From: Flavobacterium subsaxonicum WB 4.1-42 = DSM 21790
Lineage (GTDB): Bacteria > Bacteroidota > Bacteroidia > Flavobacteriales > Flavobacteriaceae
Assembly: GCF_000422725.1 (NCBI RefSeq)
Contig: NZ_AUGP01000007.1
Location: forward strand, 1 to 64,000
Direction of reading: 5' to 3'
DNA: 64,000 bases
Shown: one piece after another, positions 19,201-27,192 of the stretch
How the letters are laid out: every line of letters starts with the position of its first letter
Position numbering within the stretch: position 1 is the stretch's first letter
Program-made: the position numbers and the translations under genes
Notes under the pieces: model-generated
The model's database searches: none
Told to the model about the DNA's origin: nothing
Seen by the model: the letters and a program-made list of their open reading frames with translations, nothing else

Positions 19201-21220
19201 TGCACCGGCCGCAATTACTACAAACCAGGGTACGCTGGAGTTACACGGGGTATACAACAACCAGGATTGGTATGGCACTACTTTAGTATGGTCTATTGTT
19301 CCGGGTAATTCAGGTACAGCTACTGTAGATATTTACGGAAAAGTTACTGCTGTAGCCAACGGCACTGTTACTGTACAGGCCGCACTTGCTTCAGACAATA
19401 CCGTGGTAGGCCAGCTTGACATCGTAATTACCAACCAGGCAAGCGGCTATTGCGAGTCGTATTTTGTTAACGGTTGCAGTTTTCTTTCTATAAACAGTGT
19501 AACCACTACAGGTGGTACAGTAAACCTCGCTAATGCAAACTCAGGTTGTTCTAACGATAATTCTTTAACCGGTTATGGCGACTTTACAGCACAAAATGTA
19601 CAGGCAGGCATAGGCCAGACGGTTACTTTTAACCTAAACTTCTCTACCGATACGGCTTACCTTTCAGGTTGGATCGACTGGAACCAGAACTTTATTTTTG
19701 AGGATAGCGAAGGTGTATATTTTTCTTCGGATGCAGAAGCAGCAAGCGGACTAAACTTTACCGTTACCGTTCCTGCGGGTGCTGTTTTAGGTGATACGAG
19801 GATTCGCCTTAAGGCTGTTAACGGCTGGGAAGGCTCAGGCCCGTGTGGTTACAACTCTATAGGCGAGGTTGAAGATTATACCTTTACAGTAACCGAAGCA
19901 GTTGCTACCCCGGTTGTAACCATTACAACCCAAAATAATGCTCCGGCTACTATTACCACCAACGGCGGTACACTTCAGCTTATAGCTACAGTTACCCCGG
20001 TTGCCGAGGCAGTTACGTGGACAGTTTCTATAGAGTCTTCATTAGCAACTATAAGCGCTACCGGATTGGTTACCGCCATTGCTAACGGTACCGTTACGGT
20101 TACTGCTACAACAATTAGCGGTGCAACTGATACGTTTGATGTGGTTATTACCAATCAAAATATTGTAGCCACAGCTATTGAGATTACTACACTTAATAAT
20201 GTTTCTGCGTCTATTACAACTAACGCAGGCACACTGCAATTGGTGGCTACAATTACTCCGGCAAATGCTACTGATACGGCTGTTGTTTGGAGTATAACTT
20301 CAGGTACAGGCCTTGCAACCATAGATGCTAACGGACTGGTTACAGCTATTGCTAACGGTACTATTACGGTTACTGCTACCACTGCCAACGGAACGGTTAC
20401 AGATACTTTTGAGGTGGTTATTACCAACCAAACCGTATTGGCTACAGCTATAGAAATTACAACATTTAATAACGTTGCCGCTGCAATTACAACTAACGCA
20501 GGCACACTGCAATTGGTGGCTACAATTACACCGGCTAATACTACAGATATAGCTGTTATATGGAGTATAACTTCAGGCACAGACCTTGCAACCATAGATA
20601 CAAACGGATTGGTTACAGCCATTGGAAACGGCACTATTACCGTTACGGCTACTACAGCAAACGGAACGGTTACCGATACGTTTGACGTGGTTATTACCAA
20701 CCAGGTTGTAGAGGTTACTGCACTTACTATTACTACATTAAATAATGCACCGGCAACGATAGTTACTATTGGTGGAACACTACAATTAGTAGCTACCGTT
20801 ACCCCCACAAATGCTACAGATACTTCGGTGGCATGGAGCATAACATCAGGCTCAGAATTTGCTACAATAAATGAAAACGGCGTTATAACTGCCATTGCTA
20901 ATGGAACTATCATTGTTACAGCAACATCGGCTAATGGTGTTACTGCAACTTTTGAAGTGGTAATAAACATACCTACCAACAGTGTAGATACTGTTACTTT
21001 AGCTAAAGTGAGGGTTTACCCTAACCCAACCAATGGTTTATTAAACATCGAAACCACTCAGCAGGTTACTGCTTTTGCAGTGTACAACGCCATAGGCCAA
21101 GAGGTTACTACAGGTAAGGGCAATATTGTAAACTTACAGAATGTGCAACAAGGTATTTACCTTGTTCAGATAACTTTAGAGGGCGGCGCAAGCCAAACGG
21201 TTAAGGTTGTCAGAAATTAA
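16283..21220 (+). CDS. Giant T9SS-exported repeat protein (Big_2, GEVED, adhesin-like domains)
   Basis: This is a 1645-residue secreted protein. A signal peptide ends near residue 35 (FLGNAQT). An N-terminal beta-propeller-like region (about 36-385) has repeats such as ADANGNVYY, DQNNNLYLAYV and TDADGNVILAYAD. Then follow Big_2 (about 390-472), a cleaved-adhesin/MAM-like domain (about 476-639, ending AGMYWDDVYWE), Big_2, the uncharacterised module (about 736-954), a divergent Big_2, a GEVED domain (about 1053-1207, GWIDWNQNFIFED and GEVEDYTFTV), four tandem Big_2 repeats (about 1208-1563) and a T9SS sorting domain (VRVYPNPTNGLLNI to VKVVRN). No enzyme motif is seen, so a surface adhesin is likely. 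It is paralogous to the previous gene. Confidence 0.87.
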   Translation: MNQITFTAGTLQRLRRAFTATATVALLLITFLGNAQTWDYLGPQTGISAGGASFINFAKGVNGTLYMSYYDTSVAKGSVQQYSAGAWSYLGGSAGITTGTATYNSICADANGNVYYTNQLGWPGSGMEVRAFNGMAWSALPSVTTAGINYQASTVSSNGILVAANGESSGTAKRYVNGAWEQLGATGFAGGTPTYLRMVAGNNGVVYASYNNGGYVHVSKTGDNATTTEAWTAVGTANVGAAASSENYNSAIAIDQNNNLYLAYVSGSAGGNKLNVKKYDGTNWTQLGSENFTAGKTQHVSIAVTASGIPYVAVSNWEDADFLKNYVMAYNAGTNAWTQLGTGYVSAGQASYNAIATDADGNVILAYADNSTGTIVARKYTVEDATPVTAVAVTTQNNVPATITTNSGTLQLVGTVTPAEASQAVTWSITSGSEFATIDANGLVTATANGTVTVRATSVADATKFGELNVVVTIEPTNDCPALTSLYENFDTLACCDMGVVPTCWNSLLLGGASQIISSTQPASGTSQIYQNGYGTGKISIVVLPQFSNVNAGTHQFRFKVKANGGPGALDFGYITDVNDATTFVVIQALTISNSSYTSADAERTIAVPATVPANARLAVRNPGTTWAGMYWDDVYWEPIPITAVTITTQNNAPATITTNNGTLQLVATVAPAAASQAVIWSITSGSEFATIDANGLVTATGNGTVVVTATSVVNTAITATFTVTVSGQVTTPVIAPVTITAGFNHDIIANGVGNASASSTIGFDETNSRALVSLDFQATSSSTLPTYGLPANGLITSAVTPGVTFQLANYTGANALFLTPSYVNNGAANSGTLNFSAVNAANLYILAGAAGGGVQTLPFTATVHFTDNTTQVNTLNVNDWYNGTSAAITGAGRVNRANNNLEGDAFNPRLYEITLPITQANQSKNISGISFSFDGSQGAEYANEIRMSVLAITTGPVADTPVSQLVVVPNNNAPAAITTNQGTLELHGVYNNQDWYGTTLVWSIVPGNSGTATVDIYGKVTAVANGTVTVQAALASDNTVVGQLDIVITNQASGYCESYFVNGCSFLSINSVTTTGGTVNLANANSGCSNDNSLTGYGDFTAQNVQAGIGQTVTFNLNFSTDTAYLSGWIDWNQNFIFEDSEGVYFSSDAEAASGLNFTVTVPAGAVLGDTRIRLKAVNGWEGSGPCGYNSIGEVEDYTFTVTEAVATPVVTITTQNNAPATITTNGGTLQLIATVTPVAEAVTWTVSIESSLATISATGLVTAIANGTVTVTATTISGATDTFDVVITNQNIVATAIEITTLNNVSASITTNAGTLQLVATITPANATDTAVVWSITSGTGLATIDANGLVTAIANGTITVTATTANGTVTDTFEVVITNQTVLATAIEITTFNNVAAAITTNAGTLQLVATITPANTTDIAVIWSITSGTDLATIDTNGLVTAIGNGTITVTATTANGTVTDTFDVVITNQVVEVTALTITTLNNAPATIVTIGGTLQLVATVTPTNATDTSVAWSITSGSEFATINENGVITAIANGTIIVTATSANGVTATFEVVINIPTNSVDTVTLAKVRVYPNPTNGLLNIETTQQVTAFAVYNAIGQEVTTGKGNIVNLQNVQQGIYLVQITLEGGASQTVKVVRN
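18488..19145 (+). repeat. Uncharacterised ~220-residue module, copy 3
   Basis: The module opens ITAGFNHDIIANGVGNAS and closes EIRMSVLAI. It is the only copy in the 1645-residue protein and is flanked by Big_2 repeats, as in the preceding gene. Confidence 0.75.
19900..20970 (+). repeat. Four tandem Big_2 Ig-like repeats
   Basis: Four units of about 268 bases share long identical stretches with each other and with the units at 15025-15825. The second and third units are nearly identical (AIEITT.NNV, TTNAGTLQLVATITPAN). This makes the pair of genes a likely site for recombination and for assembly errors. Confidence 0.85.
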
Positions 21221-21243
21221 TTTTAACTTACACTACTACAAGC

Positions 21244-21269
21244 AAGGGCTGCCCAATCGGGCAGCCCTT
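21244..21269. terminator. Hairpin terminator, near-copy of 16081-16120
   Basis: AAGGGCTGCCC and GGGCAGCCCTT form an 11-bp perfect stem around AATC, followed by a T-rich stretch. The stem core and following bases equal those after the preceding paralogous gene, as expected if the gene end was duplicated together with its terminator. Confidence 0.9.
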
Positions 21270-21302
21270 CTTATTTATATTGCTTTTATTTTTTAGACTG
21301 TA

Positions 21303-21333
21303 TTGTATTGAAATGCAATTTTATATAGATTTG
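21303..21333 (+). promoter_or_regulatory. Promoter of the small membrane protein gene
   Basis: TTG at 21303-21305, a 20-base spacer and the perfect -7 box TAGATTTG at 21326-21333 match the Bacteroidota consensus. The start codon is 36 bases downstream. Confidence 0.65.
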
Positions 21334-21368
21334 CCACAATCATCATCAATCAAAAAAATCAAATCAAA

Positions 21369-21569
21369 ATGAGGTATGTAATTGCATTTTTCTTTCCGTG
21401 GCTCTCGCTGTTTTTGCAGGGCAAACTTATTTCTGGCATTGTTTGCCTTATCTTACAATTAACACTTATTGGCTGGATACCGGCGTTTATATGGGCAGTA
21501 ACATCGCTTAATCGCATGTATGCCGACAGGCGAACCCGCACTGTAGTTAGGGCCATGAGAAGGGCATAA
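21369..21569 (+). CDS. Small Pmp3/YqaE-like membrane protein
   Basis: This 66-residue protein has two hydrophobic segments (about 3-17 and 21-45) and a basic tail (ADRRTRTVVRAMRRA). The pattern FFFPWLSLFLQGKL followed by LTLIGWIPAFIWAV resembles the Pmp3/YqaE family (LPPLAVFL then LTLLGWIPGVIHA), which are plasma-membrane peptides linked to salt or cation stress. It has its own promoter and is not in an operon. The match is by pattern only. If it is not Pmp3, it is simply a two-helix membrane protein. Confidence 0.7.
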   Translation: MRYVIAFFFPWLSLFLQGKLISGIVCLILQLTLIGWIPAFIWAVTSLNRMYADRRTRTVVRAMRRA

Positions 21570-21609
21570 ACTTGTAATAACTACAGGTCAATAATTTAAG
21601 GATGCAACG

Positions 21610-22110
21610 TTATAAGCTGCTTATCTCCATTTGCTCTTCGCTAATATACCACCTGCCACTAATTTGCAATGTATGCGGAATAACTAAAGAATAGTTTTTG
21701 CCCGCCGTTGTAAACTGTATGGTTACCTTGGTAGCTTTAACCATTATTGGGTCGCCTTCCTGGCCCTCGTTTAGCTGTACATCTTCGTTTAGCGTAAGTA
21801 CGTTGGTTATTTTGGCGTTTTTCATGTTTAAGCCCAGGCTACTTATCTGGTACTGTAGCGTCTCGAAACTATTAGCCGCATTGTTGGTGCCGGTATACGA
21901 TGTTTCTTCTATCATGGCATCGGTATATTCGTTTTTCTTGGCAACGCTTTTTATAAAAACGGTAAGTGCTGTAACATCAGGGTAAAGTTGCTTAAAAGCG
22001 CCCAGGTTATTATCGGCGGTAGCCTTAAAAAAACGTTCGGCAAGTTGTTGGGGTGTGGTTTGCGCAATGCTAACGGTGCAGTATAAGCAAAGTAAGTACA
22101 GTAGTTTCAT
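21610..22110 (-). CDS. Secreted hypothetical protein
   Basis: This 166-residue protein has a short signal peptide (MKLLYLLCLYCTVSIAQ). The mature part starts TTPQQLAERFFKATADNNLGAFKQLYPDVTAL, like the opening helix of NTF2-like or DUF4878-type periplasmic proteins, and ends in beta strands (ITIQF-like, YSLVIPHTLQISGRWYISE). The final strand with W is typical of an NTF2-like cone, but I cannot confirm the family. It stands alone and converges with the small membrane protein gene. The function is unknown. Confidence 0.7.
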   Translation of the reverse strand: MKLLYLLCLYCTVSIAQTTPQQLAERFFKATADNNLGAFKQLYPDVTALTVFIKSVAKKNEYTDAMIEETSYTGTNNAANSFETLQYQISSLGLNMKNAKITNVLTLNEDVQLNEGQEGDPIMVKATKVTIQFTTAGKNYSLVIPHTLQISGRWYISEEQMEISSL

Positions 22111-22197
22111 ATAAAATTTTATAGTTGGTTTATAGTTATAACGCTAAAAGTAGTGGGTATTGCCTTGACGGAATAATTTTTCGTGCCAAATAAAGCA

Positions 22198-22228
22198 GCC
22201 TCCTTAAAATAAATTTAAGGAGGCTGCT
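22198..22228. terminator. Hairpin terminator for the DUF6029-like gene
   Basis: CAGCCTCCTTAAA and TTTAAGGAGGCTG form a 13-bp stem about 30 bases beyond the stop of the minus-strand barrel gene, with a T-run following on that strand. Confidence 0.88.
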
Positions 22229-22256
22229 CTTTATAAAAAGTAAGATTTAGATGCTC

Positions 22257-23972
22257 TTAGAATGCAGTACTAATGTTTAATGTAAAACCGGTACTCTCTG
22301 GCACAAATCGGCATACACCGCCCACACATACAAGGCCACCACGCTGACGGCCATAGTTGGCAGCAATACGTGTGGCACCAATACGGTATGCACCACCAAC
22401 ATTGTAGTAATGCGTTTGTTTGCTGGTATCATCGTTACCATAGTTGTAAATATCCCAAACGTAAAGCGAGTATTTATCGTCTATGTTAAGCTCTAAAGTA
22501 GCGCCTGCCCAGTTTTTTTTATCGGCATCGGCCCACATGTGCTCGCCTTCCAGCCTTATAGAGCGGGTTGGGCTAAAGTTGTAAATAGCCTCGGCATTAA
22601 CAATGTTAGTTTTAACCTTGTCGCCGCCTTCCTGCCATTCTTTATTGTAAAACTGGTTAATGTAGTAAAAGGCAGTATGCCATGTTTCCGACAGTTGCTT
22701 TTTAACCTCGATGTTGTAATCAGAATAATATTTTTCGCCTACGCCAAAAAATTTGGTATCATACTCTGCCGGGGCAAGCCTGTAATCGCCGGCCAGGTTA
22801 TACCAGCTCGATGCGTTAATGGCAACGTTAGTACCGTATTTACCACCAATGGCAGTTTCTTTGGCAAAGTTGTAAAAAATATCAATTTGTCCACCGGTCT
22901 CGCCAGCCTTCATAATAGTCGTACCAATAAAATCTACTTTGGTTTGCGCCTGGTAAACATAAATATTGGCAAGATTAGAATGGTGCTGCTTAGTAAGTGC
23001 CGGCGTAAAGTTTAAAACCTTATCGTTGTAATTAAGGGTAGACGATGTAGCATCTACTGTGGTAGGTTCCCTTTCAGACAGGAATTTAAAATTCTCAGTC
23101 CTCCTTAAAGTAGCATCAATACCAAGGCCTTCTTTAGAGTAGCCAAGGTTAACCAACAAGGCGTTACCCGGCTTTACAAAGTTATTGCTCAGTTTATTTT
23201 GTGCATTAAGCACACCATCTTTGTCTTTATAGCTATATTCTGCCGAAGCATAAAACGCATCGTGAATAAAGTTTAACCTGCCCGAATAGGCTCCGGTAAG
23301 GTTATCAAATGTTGGGTTTTCTAAATTAACCTCTTCGTAGCGGCCCACGTAGCTGGCACCAAAAGAAAGGTCAGACGACTCCCATTTAAAAAGGCTGCTC
23401 AGGTTAAAATCAGAGTCAAAACCATAAATATCGCCGTTAGAAACGCCAAAACCACTACGCTGACGACCATACAAGCCCGTTAAGCGCACATTGTTGGTTG
23501 GCCGATAAATTACACGTCCGCCCCTTAATGCGGTGTTTATACCCAGTGCCCTGTCTTCCCAGGCACGCAACAGCATACCGCTGCCAAACTGCTCGTAAAA
23601 ATAACCGGCAGTAAGCTCCAGCTTGCCTGTTTTGTAGCTTGCATAATACGTACCAAGGTCGGTACCCTTAAAACCCGGGTTGTAATTTAGTAGTGCATTA
23701 GGCTCGTAAGCCTCTACCTGCACCCCTGCCGAAAATCCACCCAACTGGTAGTTTACCAACAGGTAGTTGTTAGAGCGAATAGGTTTGCCATTAATTGGCT
23801 CATCATCCTGGTTTACACCGGTACCCTTATCGTTAAGGTACCATTGCGAATTCGACTCAAAACCGCCATAAACGCGGCCGTAATCTTTTTTATTTTCCTG
23901 TATGGTATCGTTTTCCTGTGCAAAGGCAGATCCTATAGAAAACGGAAGCAGCAATAATAATAGTTTCTTCAT
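22257..23972 (-). CDS. Outer-membrane beta-barrel protein, DUF6029-like
   Basis: This 571-residue protein has a signal peptide (cut after SAFAQ). It shows regular alternating strands with aromatic ends (YGRVYGGFESNSQWYL, YYASYKTGKLELTAGYFYEQFGSG, YVGRYEEVNL) and a C-terminal phenylalanine (FTLNISTAF). That is typical of a large outer-membrane barrel. The opening and the GSGMLLRAWEDRALG segment recall the Bacteroidota DUF6029 family, whose role is unknown. It lies 5 bases downstream of the TlpA-like gene in the same operon and probably functions with it in envelope redox or T9SS-linked processes, which is inference from position. Confidence 0.8.
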   Translation of the reverse strand: MKKLLLLLLPFSIGSAFAQENDTIQENKKDYGRVYGGFESNSQWYLNDKGTGVNQDDEPINGKPIRSNNYLLVNYQLGGFSAGVQVEAYEPNALLNYNPGFKGTDLGTYYASYKTGKLELTAGYFYEQFGSGMLLRAWEDRALGINTALRGGRVIYRPTNNVRLTGLYGRQRSGFGVSNGDIYGFDSDFNLSSLFKWESSDLSFGASYVGRYEEVNLENPTFDNLTGAYSGRLNFIHDAFYASAEYSYKDKDGVLNAQNKLSNNFVKPGNALLVNLGYSKEGLGIDATLRRTENFKFLSEREPTTVDATSSTLNYNDKVLNFTPALTKQHHSNLANIYVYQAQTKVDFIGTTIMKAGETGGQIDIFYNFAKETAIGGKYGTNVAINASSWYNLAGDYRLAPAEYDTKFFGVGEKYYSDYNIEVKKQLSETWHTAFYYINQFYNKEWQEGGDKVKTNIVNAEAIYNFSPTRSIRLEGEHMWADADKKNWAGATLELNIDDKYSLYVWDIYNYGNDDTSKQTHYYNVGGAYRIGATRIAANYGRQRGGLVCVGGVCRFVPESTGFTLNISTAF

Positions 23973-23977
23973 TTATA

Positions 23978-24454
23978 TTAAAGCGTCTTCAGTTTAGCGT
24001 ACAATTCTTCTTCGGCACCCTGGCTGTACCCGTTGTGTATGTATACAATTTTTTTATTTTTAACTACTACAGTATACGGCACATTAGCAATGGCTAATGC
24101 CCTTTTTAAATCCTGGTTGGTATCTAACAAAATAGTATAAGGCCATTTTTTTCCGTTTAACAATGGCTTAACACGCTTAGAAGTACGGCTATCGTCTATA
24201 GATATGGCAACCACCTCTAAATTAAGCTCTTTGCTCCACTCGGCATATTTTTGATTTATGGCATCAAGCTCGTTAATGCATGGCACGCACCATGTAGCCC
24301 AAAAAGAAAACACATACAGCTTATCTTTTTCGCTAAAATCGTTCTTTACATTATAGCTTTTATTGTTTTCTGAGTTAATGCTTACACTTGGCATCTCTTT
24401 TTGAGCATGTGCAGCAGCCGTAATTAATAAAAACAGCATTAGTAGCTTTTTCAT
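23978..24454 (-). CDS. TlpA-like periplasmic thioredoxin
   Basis: This 158-residue protein has a signal peptide (MKKLLMLFLLITAAAHA) and a thioredoxin fold with the active site FWATWCVPC (C56 and C59). LVAISIDD-like VVAISIDDSRTSKRVKP and the cis-proline segment NVPYTVVV follow in the expected order. TlpA/ResA-type proteins reduce disulfides in exported proteins or cytochromes. It is the first gene of an operon with the DUF6029-like barrel and diverges from another thioredoxin-like T9SS protein across a 289-base AT-rich gap in which I see no gene. The partner is not identifiable. Confidence 0.92.
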   Translation of the reverse strand: MKKLLMLFLLITAAAHAQKEMPSVSINSENNKSYNVKNDFSEKDKLYVFSFWATWCVPCINELDAINQKYAEWSKELNLEVVAISIDDSRTSKRVKPLLNGKKWPYTILLDTNQDLKRALAIANVPYTVVVKNKKIVYIHNGYSQGAEEELYAKLKTL

Positions 24455-24743
24455 TCTTTTAAGATTTTAATTAAATATTCCCGCGTGGCAATATTAAAAA
24501 AATTTTAAAATAGAATGCCCTTTTTTATGGAAAATTATAACCCTATAGAATTCGTAGAATTATAATAATCACAATTTTAGCCCCAAAAACGTAGTTTTAA
24601 GATACATTTTCGCACAATATGCTAATAATAACAATTTTTTAAAACATTTTTATTGAAAATATTTTAGATAACAATTTTTTTACATAATTTTCGGCCATAT
24701 TTCTATCAGAAAAAAACATAACTAACATTAATTTTAGATTAGA

Positions 24744-26258
24744 ATGAAAAAAATTTTACTTACTGCAATGGTTGCTTTTGCCTGTCTTACAGCAAGTGCG
24801 CAAACAGATGCCGATGGATTATCTTTAGCTAATGGCTCTAACGCACCTGATTTTACAGCTGTAGATATTAACGGAGTTTCACATTCTCTATACGCCGATT
24901 ACCTGGATCAGGGTAAAAGTGTTGTTATAGATTTTTCGGCTACATGGTGTGGCCCATGCTGGAACTACCACCAAACACATGCTATGGCAGATTTTTACGA
25001 GGCTTACGGCCCTAACGGATCTGACGAAGCTATGGTAATATTTGTTGAAGGTGATATACTTAACACAACTTTAGAAAATATTTATGGCGAACAAGGCCCA
25101 ATAGCAATGAGCCAGGGTAACTGGACTATTGGAAGCCCTTACCCAATTATTGAAGATAATACTGCAATAAACCTTGGTGCTGCAAACAAGTATGATGTAG
25201 ATTATTTCCCTACAATGTACACTATTTGTGCCGAGACTAAAACTACTACAAAAGCTGACCAGAAAACTGCTGTACAACTAAGAACTCAAATTAGCGCATG
25301 CTCGCCTCTTGTAGGTGTTGCTAACCACGGTAAAATTGAAGTTCCAACAACAGTTTTAAGAATTTGTGACGAAGGCCAGGTAGCAGACATTACAACCAAA
25401 CTTAAAAACTATGGCAACAACCCTATAGCTACCGCTACTGTTGTTGTTAAAGAAAACGGTACTGTTGTTGCAACTAAAAACTATACCGGTAACCTTGCTC
25501 AGTTTGCTACTGCTGCTACTGTTACTTTTGAAGGCGTTACACTTCATGCTGCGTCTACTTATACTGTAGAGCTTTTAGACATTAATGGCGAAGATGCTTT
25601 TAACGAAGAACTTACAACAGGCGAGTTTGATGTTATTCTTGCTAACGAAAGTAACAACAATATATTAGTAGAATGCTATACTGATAGCTACCCTGGAGAA
25701 ATGTCTTGGCAAATTAAAGATAGCGATGGTACTGTTGTAGCATTTGGCGGTCCTTACCAAGGTACACCTTCTGGTAATGCAGGTGGCGATGATGCTAACA
25801 CTATTAAAGGTTACGGATATGCCCTTACCGGAGATATTGATTGCTACAGCGTAGTATTTAAAGATTCTTACGGAGACGGATGGTCTGCAGGAACTCAAGA
25901 CTTTACAGGTATAAAAATTACTTCTTCTGGCGGTTCTGTTTTCGAATATGCTCCAGGAAACTTTGGTTCTACCCTAACTGTTGCATCTGCATTTAAAACT
26001 ACAGGTATACTAAGTACTCCGGCAGTAGAGGCTACTAAATTTGCTATGTACCCTAACCCTACAACTGGTGTATTAAACTTTTCTACTCAAGAAACTGTAG
26101 ATGTATCTATTATAGATGTTACAGGTAAAGTGGTTTACACTGCAACTGGCATTAACGATGGTGGAAGCATAAATGTTTCTGCTTTACAAAAAGGTGTTTA
26201 CATTGCTCAGATTAAAGGTGCAACTACGCAAACAACAGAAAAAATTGTTGTTAACTAA
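24744..26258 (+). CDS. T9SS-exported thioredoxin-like protein
   Basis: This 504-residue protein has a signal peptide (ends TASAQ, residue 20). A thioredoxin/TlpA-like domain spans about 25-190, with DFSATWCGPCWNYHQ (C69 and C72) and the cis-Pro segment DYFPTMYTI. A central beta-rich region (about 205-420) includes CYTDSYPGEMSWQIKDSDG and FKDSYGDGWSAG. A T9SS type A sorting domain closes it (FAMYPNPTTGVLNF to TTEKIVVN). A CXXC oxidoreductase placed on the cell surface or released is unusual in function but common in flavobacteria. It is followed on the same strand by another T9SS protein and an Omp28-like lipoprotein. The terminator at 26291-26332 separates it from them. Confidence 0.9.
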   Translation: MKKILLTAMVAFACLTASAQTDADGLSLANGSNAPDFTAVDINGVSHSLYADYLDQGKSVVIDFSATWCGPCWNYHQTHAMADFYEAYGPNGSDEAMVIFVEGDILNTTLENIYGEQGPIAMSQGNWTIGSPYPIIEDNTAINLGAANKYDVDYFPTMYTICAETKTTTKADQKTAVQLRTQISACSPLVGVANHGKIEVPTTVLRICDEGQVADITTKLKNYGNNPIATATVVVKENGTVVATKNYTGNLAQFATAATVTFEGVTLHAASTYTVELLDINGEDAFNEELTTGEFDVILANESNNNILVECYTDSYPGEMSWQIKDSDGTVVAFGGPYQGTPSGNAGGDDANTIKGYGYALTGDIDCYSVVFKDSYGDGWSAGTQDFTGIKITSSGGSVFEYAPGNFGSTLTVASAFKTTGILSTPAVEATKFAMYPNPTTGVLNFSTQETVDVSIIDVTGKVVYTATGINDGGSINVSALQKGVYIAQIKGATTQTTEKIVVN

Positions 26259-26290
26259 TTAGTTAGCTTTTAACAAATAAAAGATTACCT

Positions 26291-26332
26291 AAAAGCTATC
26301 GGAAGCACTAAACTGCATCCGATAGCCTTTTT
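26291..26332. terminator. Hairpin terminator
   Basis: AAAAGCTATCGGA and TCCGATAGC plus TTTT form the stem, with a 14-base AGCACTAAACTGCA loop, 33 bases after the thioredoxin-like gene. Confidence 0.85.
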
Positions 26333-26388
26333 ACTTAAATAAGAATACACAATTAACACTACTATTTAAATTATTATTTATTATCATC

Positions 26389-27132
26389 ATGAAAAAAATT
26401 ATTTTATTACTTGCTTTAGCTATTGGTTCTTTTGCTCAGGCGCAGGAAATTACAGTTAACACACAAGGTAATGGAGGCACAATAAACAATGGAGACACCT
26501 TTACGTATACTACACTTTGGAGCACACAAGCTGAATCATTAGGAAAAATTCCTTTTACGGTTACTAATAATACCGCTGCCCCAATTAACGTACAGGTTAG
26601 AATTGACCAGATTGAAAATGCAGACGGATCTAACGTGCAAATGTGCTTTGGTGTATGCCTTGCCACTATAGAGGTTGGCGAATTTTACCCAGGTTTTAAC
26701 TACACGATCGAAGCTAACGAAACATCTCAGGCGGGCGACCACTTTGCAAACGGAAACGCAGGTGTAAATACTACGGCAGAAGTTAAATACCGTTTAACTT
26801 TTGTTAAGATGAATGAAGACGGAACTCCTATTTCAGACCTGCTTACCTTTAACTATATCTATTCTCCAACTGCAGGTGTTGGCGATGTTAAAGGTTTACA
26901 GAACATAGGTATTAACTTATCAAACACTGTGGTTAAAAACCAAATTGATATTACTGCTACTACTGCTGCAACCATGGAGTTATTTAACCTTAATGGCCAG
27001 GTACTTAAAACAGTTAGTGTTAAAGAAGGCTCTCAGTCTATAGAGGCATCTTTTCTTTCTACAGGTGTTTATGTAGCCAAATTTACTACTACAAGCGGTA
27101 AATCATCAACAATTAAGTTAGTTAAAAACTAA
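26389..27132 (+). CDS. T9SS-exported protein of unknown function
   Basis: This 247-residue protein has a signal peptide (MKKIILLLALAIGSFAQAQ). A single beta-rich domain (about 20-165) has two close cysteines (MCFGVC), and a short T9SS sorting domain follows (GINLSNTVVKNQIDI to TIKLVKN). The domain resembles the Ig-like extension seen next to Omp28-type proteins (GDTFTYTTLW, FTVTNNTAAPINVQVRI), but I cannot name it. It precedes the Omp28-like lipoprotein by 60 bases and probably shares its transcript. Confidence 0.85.
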   Translation: MKKIILLLALAIGSFAQAQEITVNTQGNGGTINNGDTFTYTTLWSTQAESLGKIPFTVTNNTAAPINVQVRIDQIENADGSNVQMCFGVCLATIEVGEFYPGFNYTIEANETSQAGDHFANGNAGVNTTAEVKYRLTFVKMNEDGTPISDLLTFNYIYSPTAGVGDVKGLQNIGINLSNTVVKNQIDITATTAATMELFNLNGQVLKTVSVKEGSQSIEASFLSTGVYVAKFTTTSGKSSTIKLVKN

Positions 27133-27192
27133 CAACAACACACTATTTTTCAGTAATTTAAGTTTTAAGTTACGGTAAATAAATTATACTAA

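Noticed and set aside
20155..20979. Long antisense open frame (274 codons) opposite the Big_2 repeats
   Set aside because: It is rich in Val, Ala and Thr only because the sense strand repeats the same Thr/Ala/Asn/Val codons. The same shadow appears at 18070-18585 and 15274-15861. It has no start context or known domain.
13292..21220. Possible CRISPR-like or satellite repeats
   Set aside because: The repeats are about 270 bases long, in frame, protein-coding and match Big_2 domains; there are no short constant repeats with unique spacers.
7833..21220. Polysaccharide utilisation locus (PUL)
   Set aside because: There is an HTCS, but no SusC-like TonB receptor, SusD-like lipoprotein or glycoside hydrolase in the window.
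24455..24743. Possible small RNA or riboswitch in the AT-rich divergent gap
   Set aside because: I found only AT-rich sequence with short repeats of AACAATTTTTT and no stable hairpin or conserved riboswitch core.
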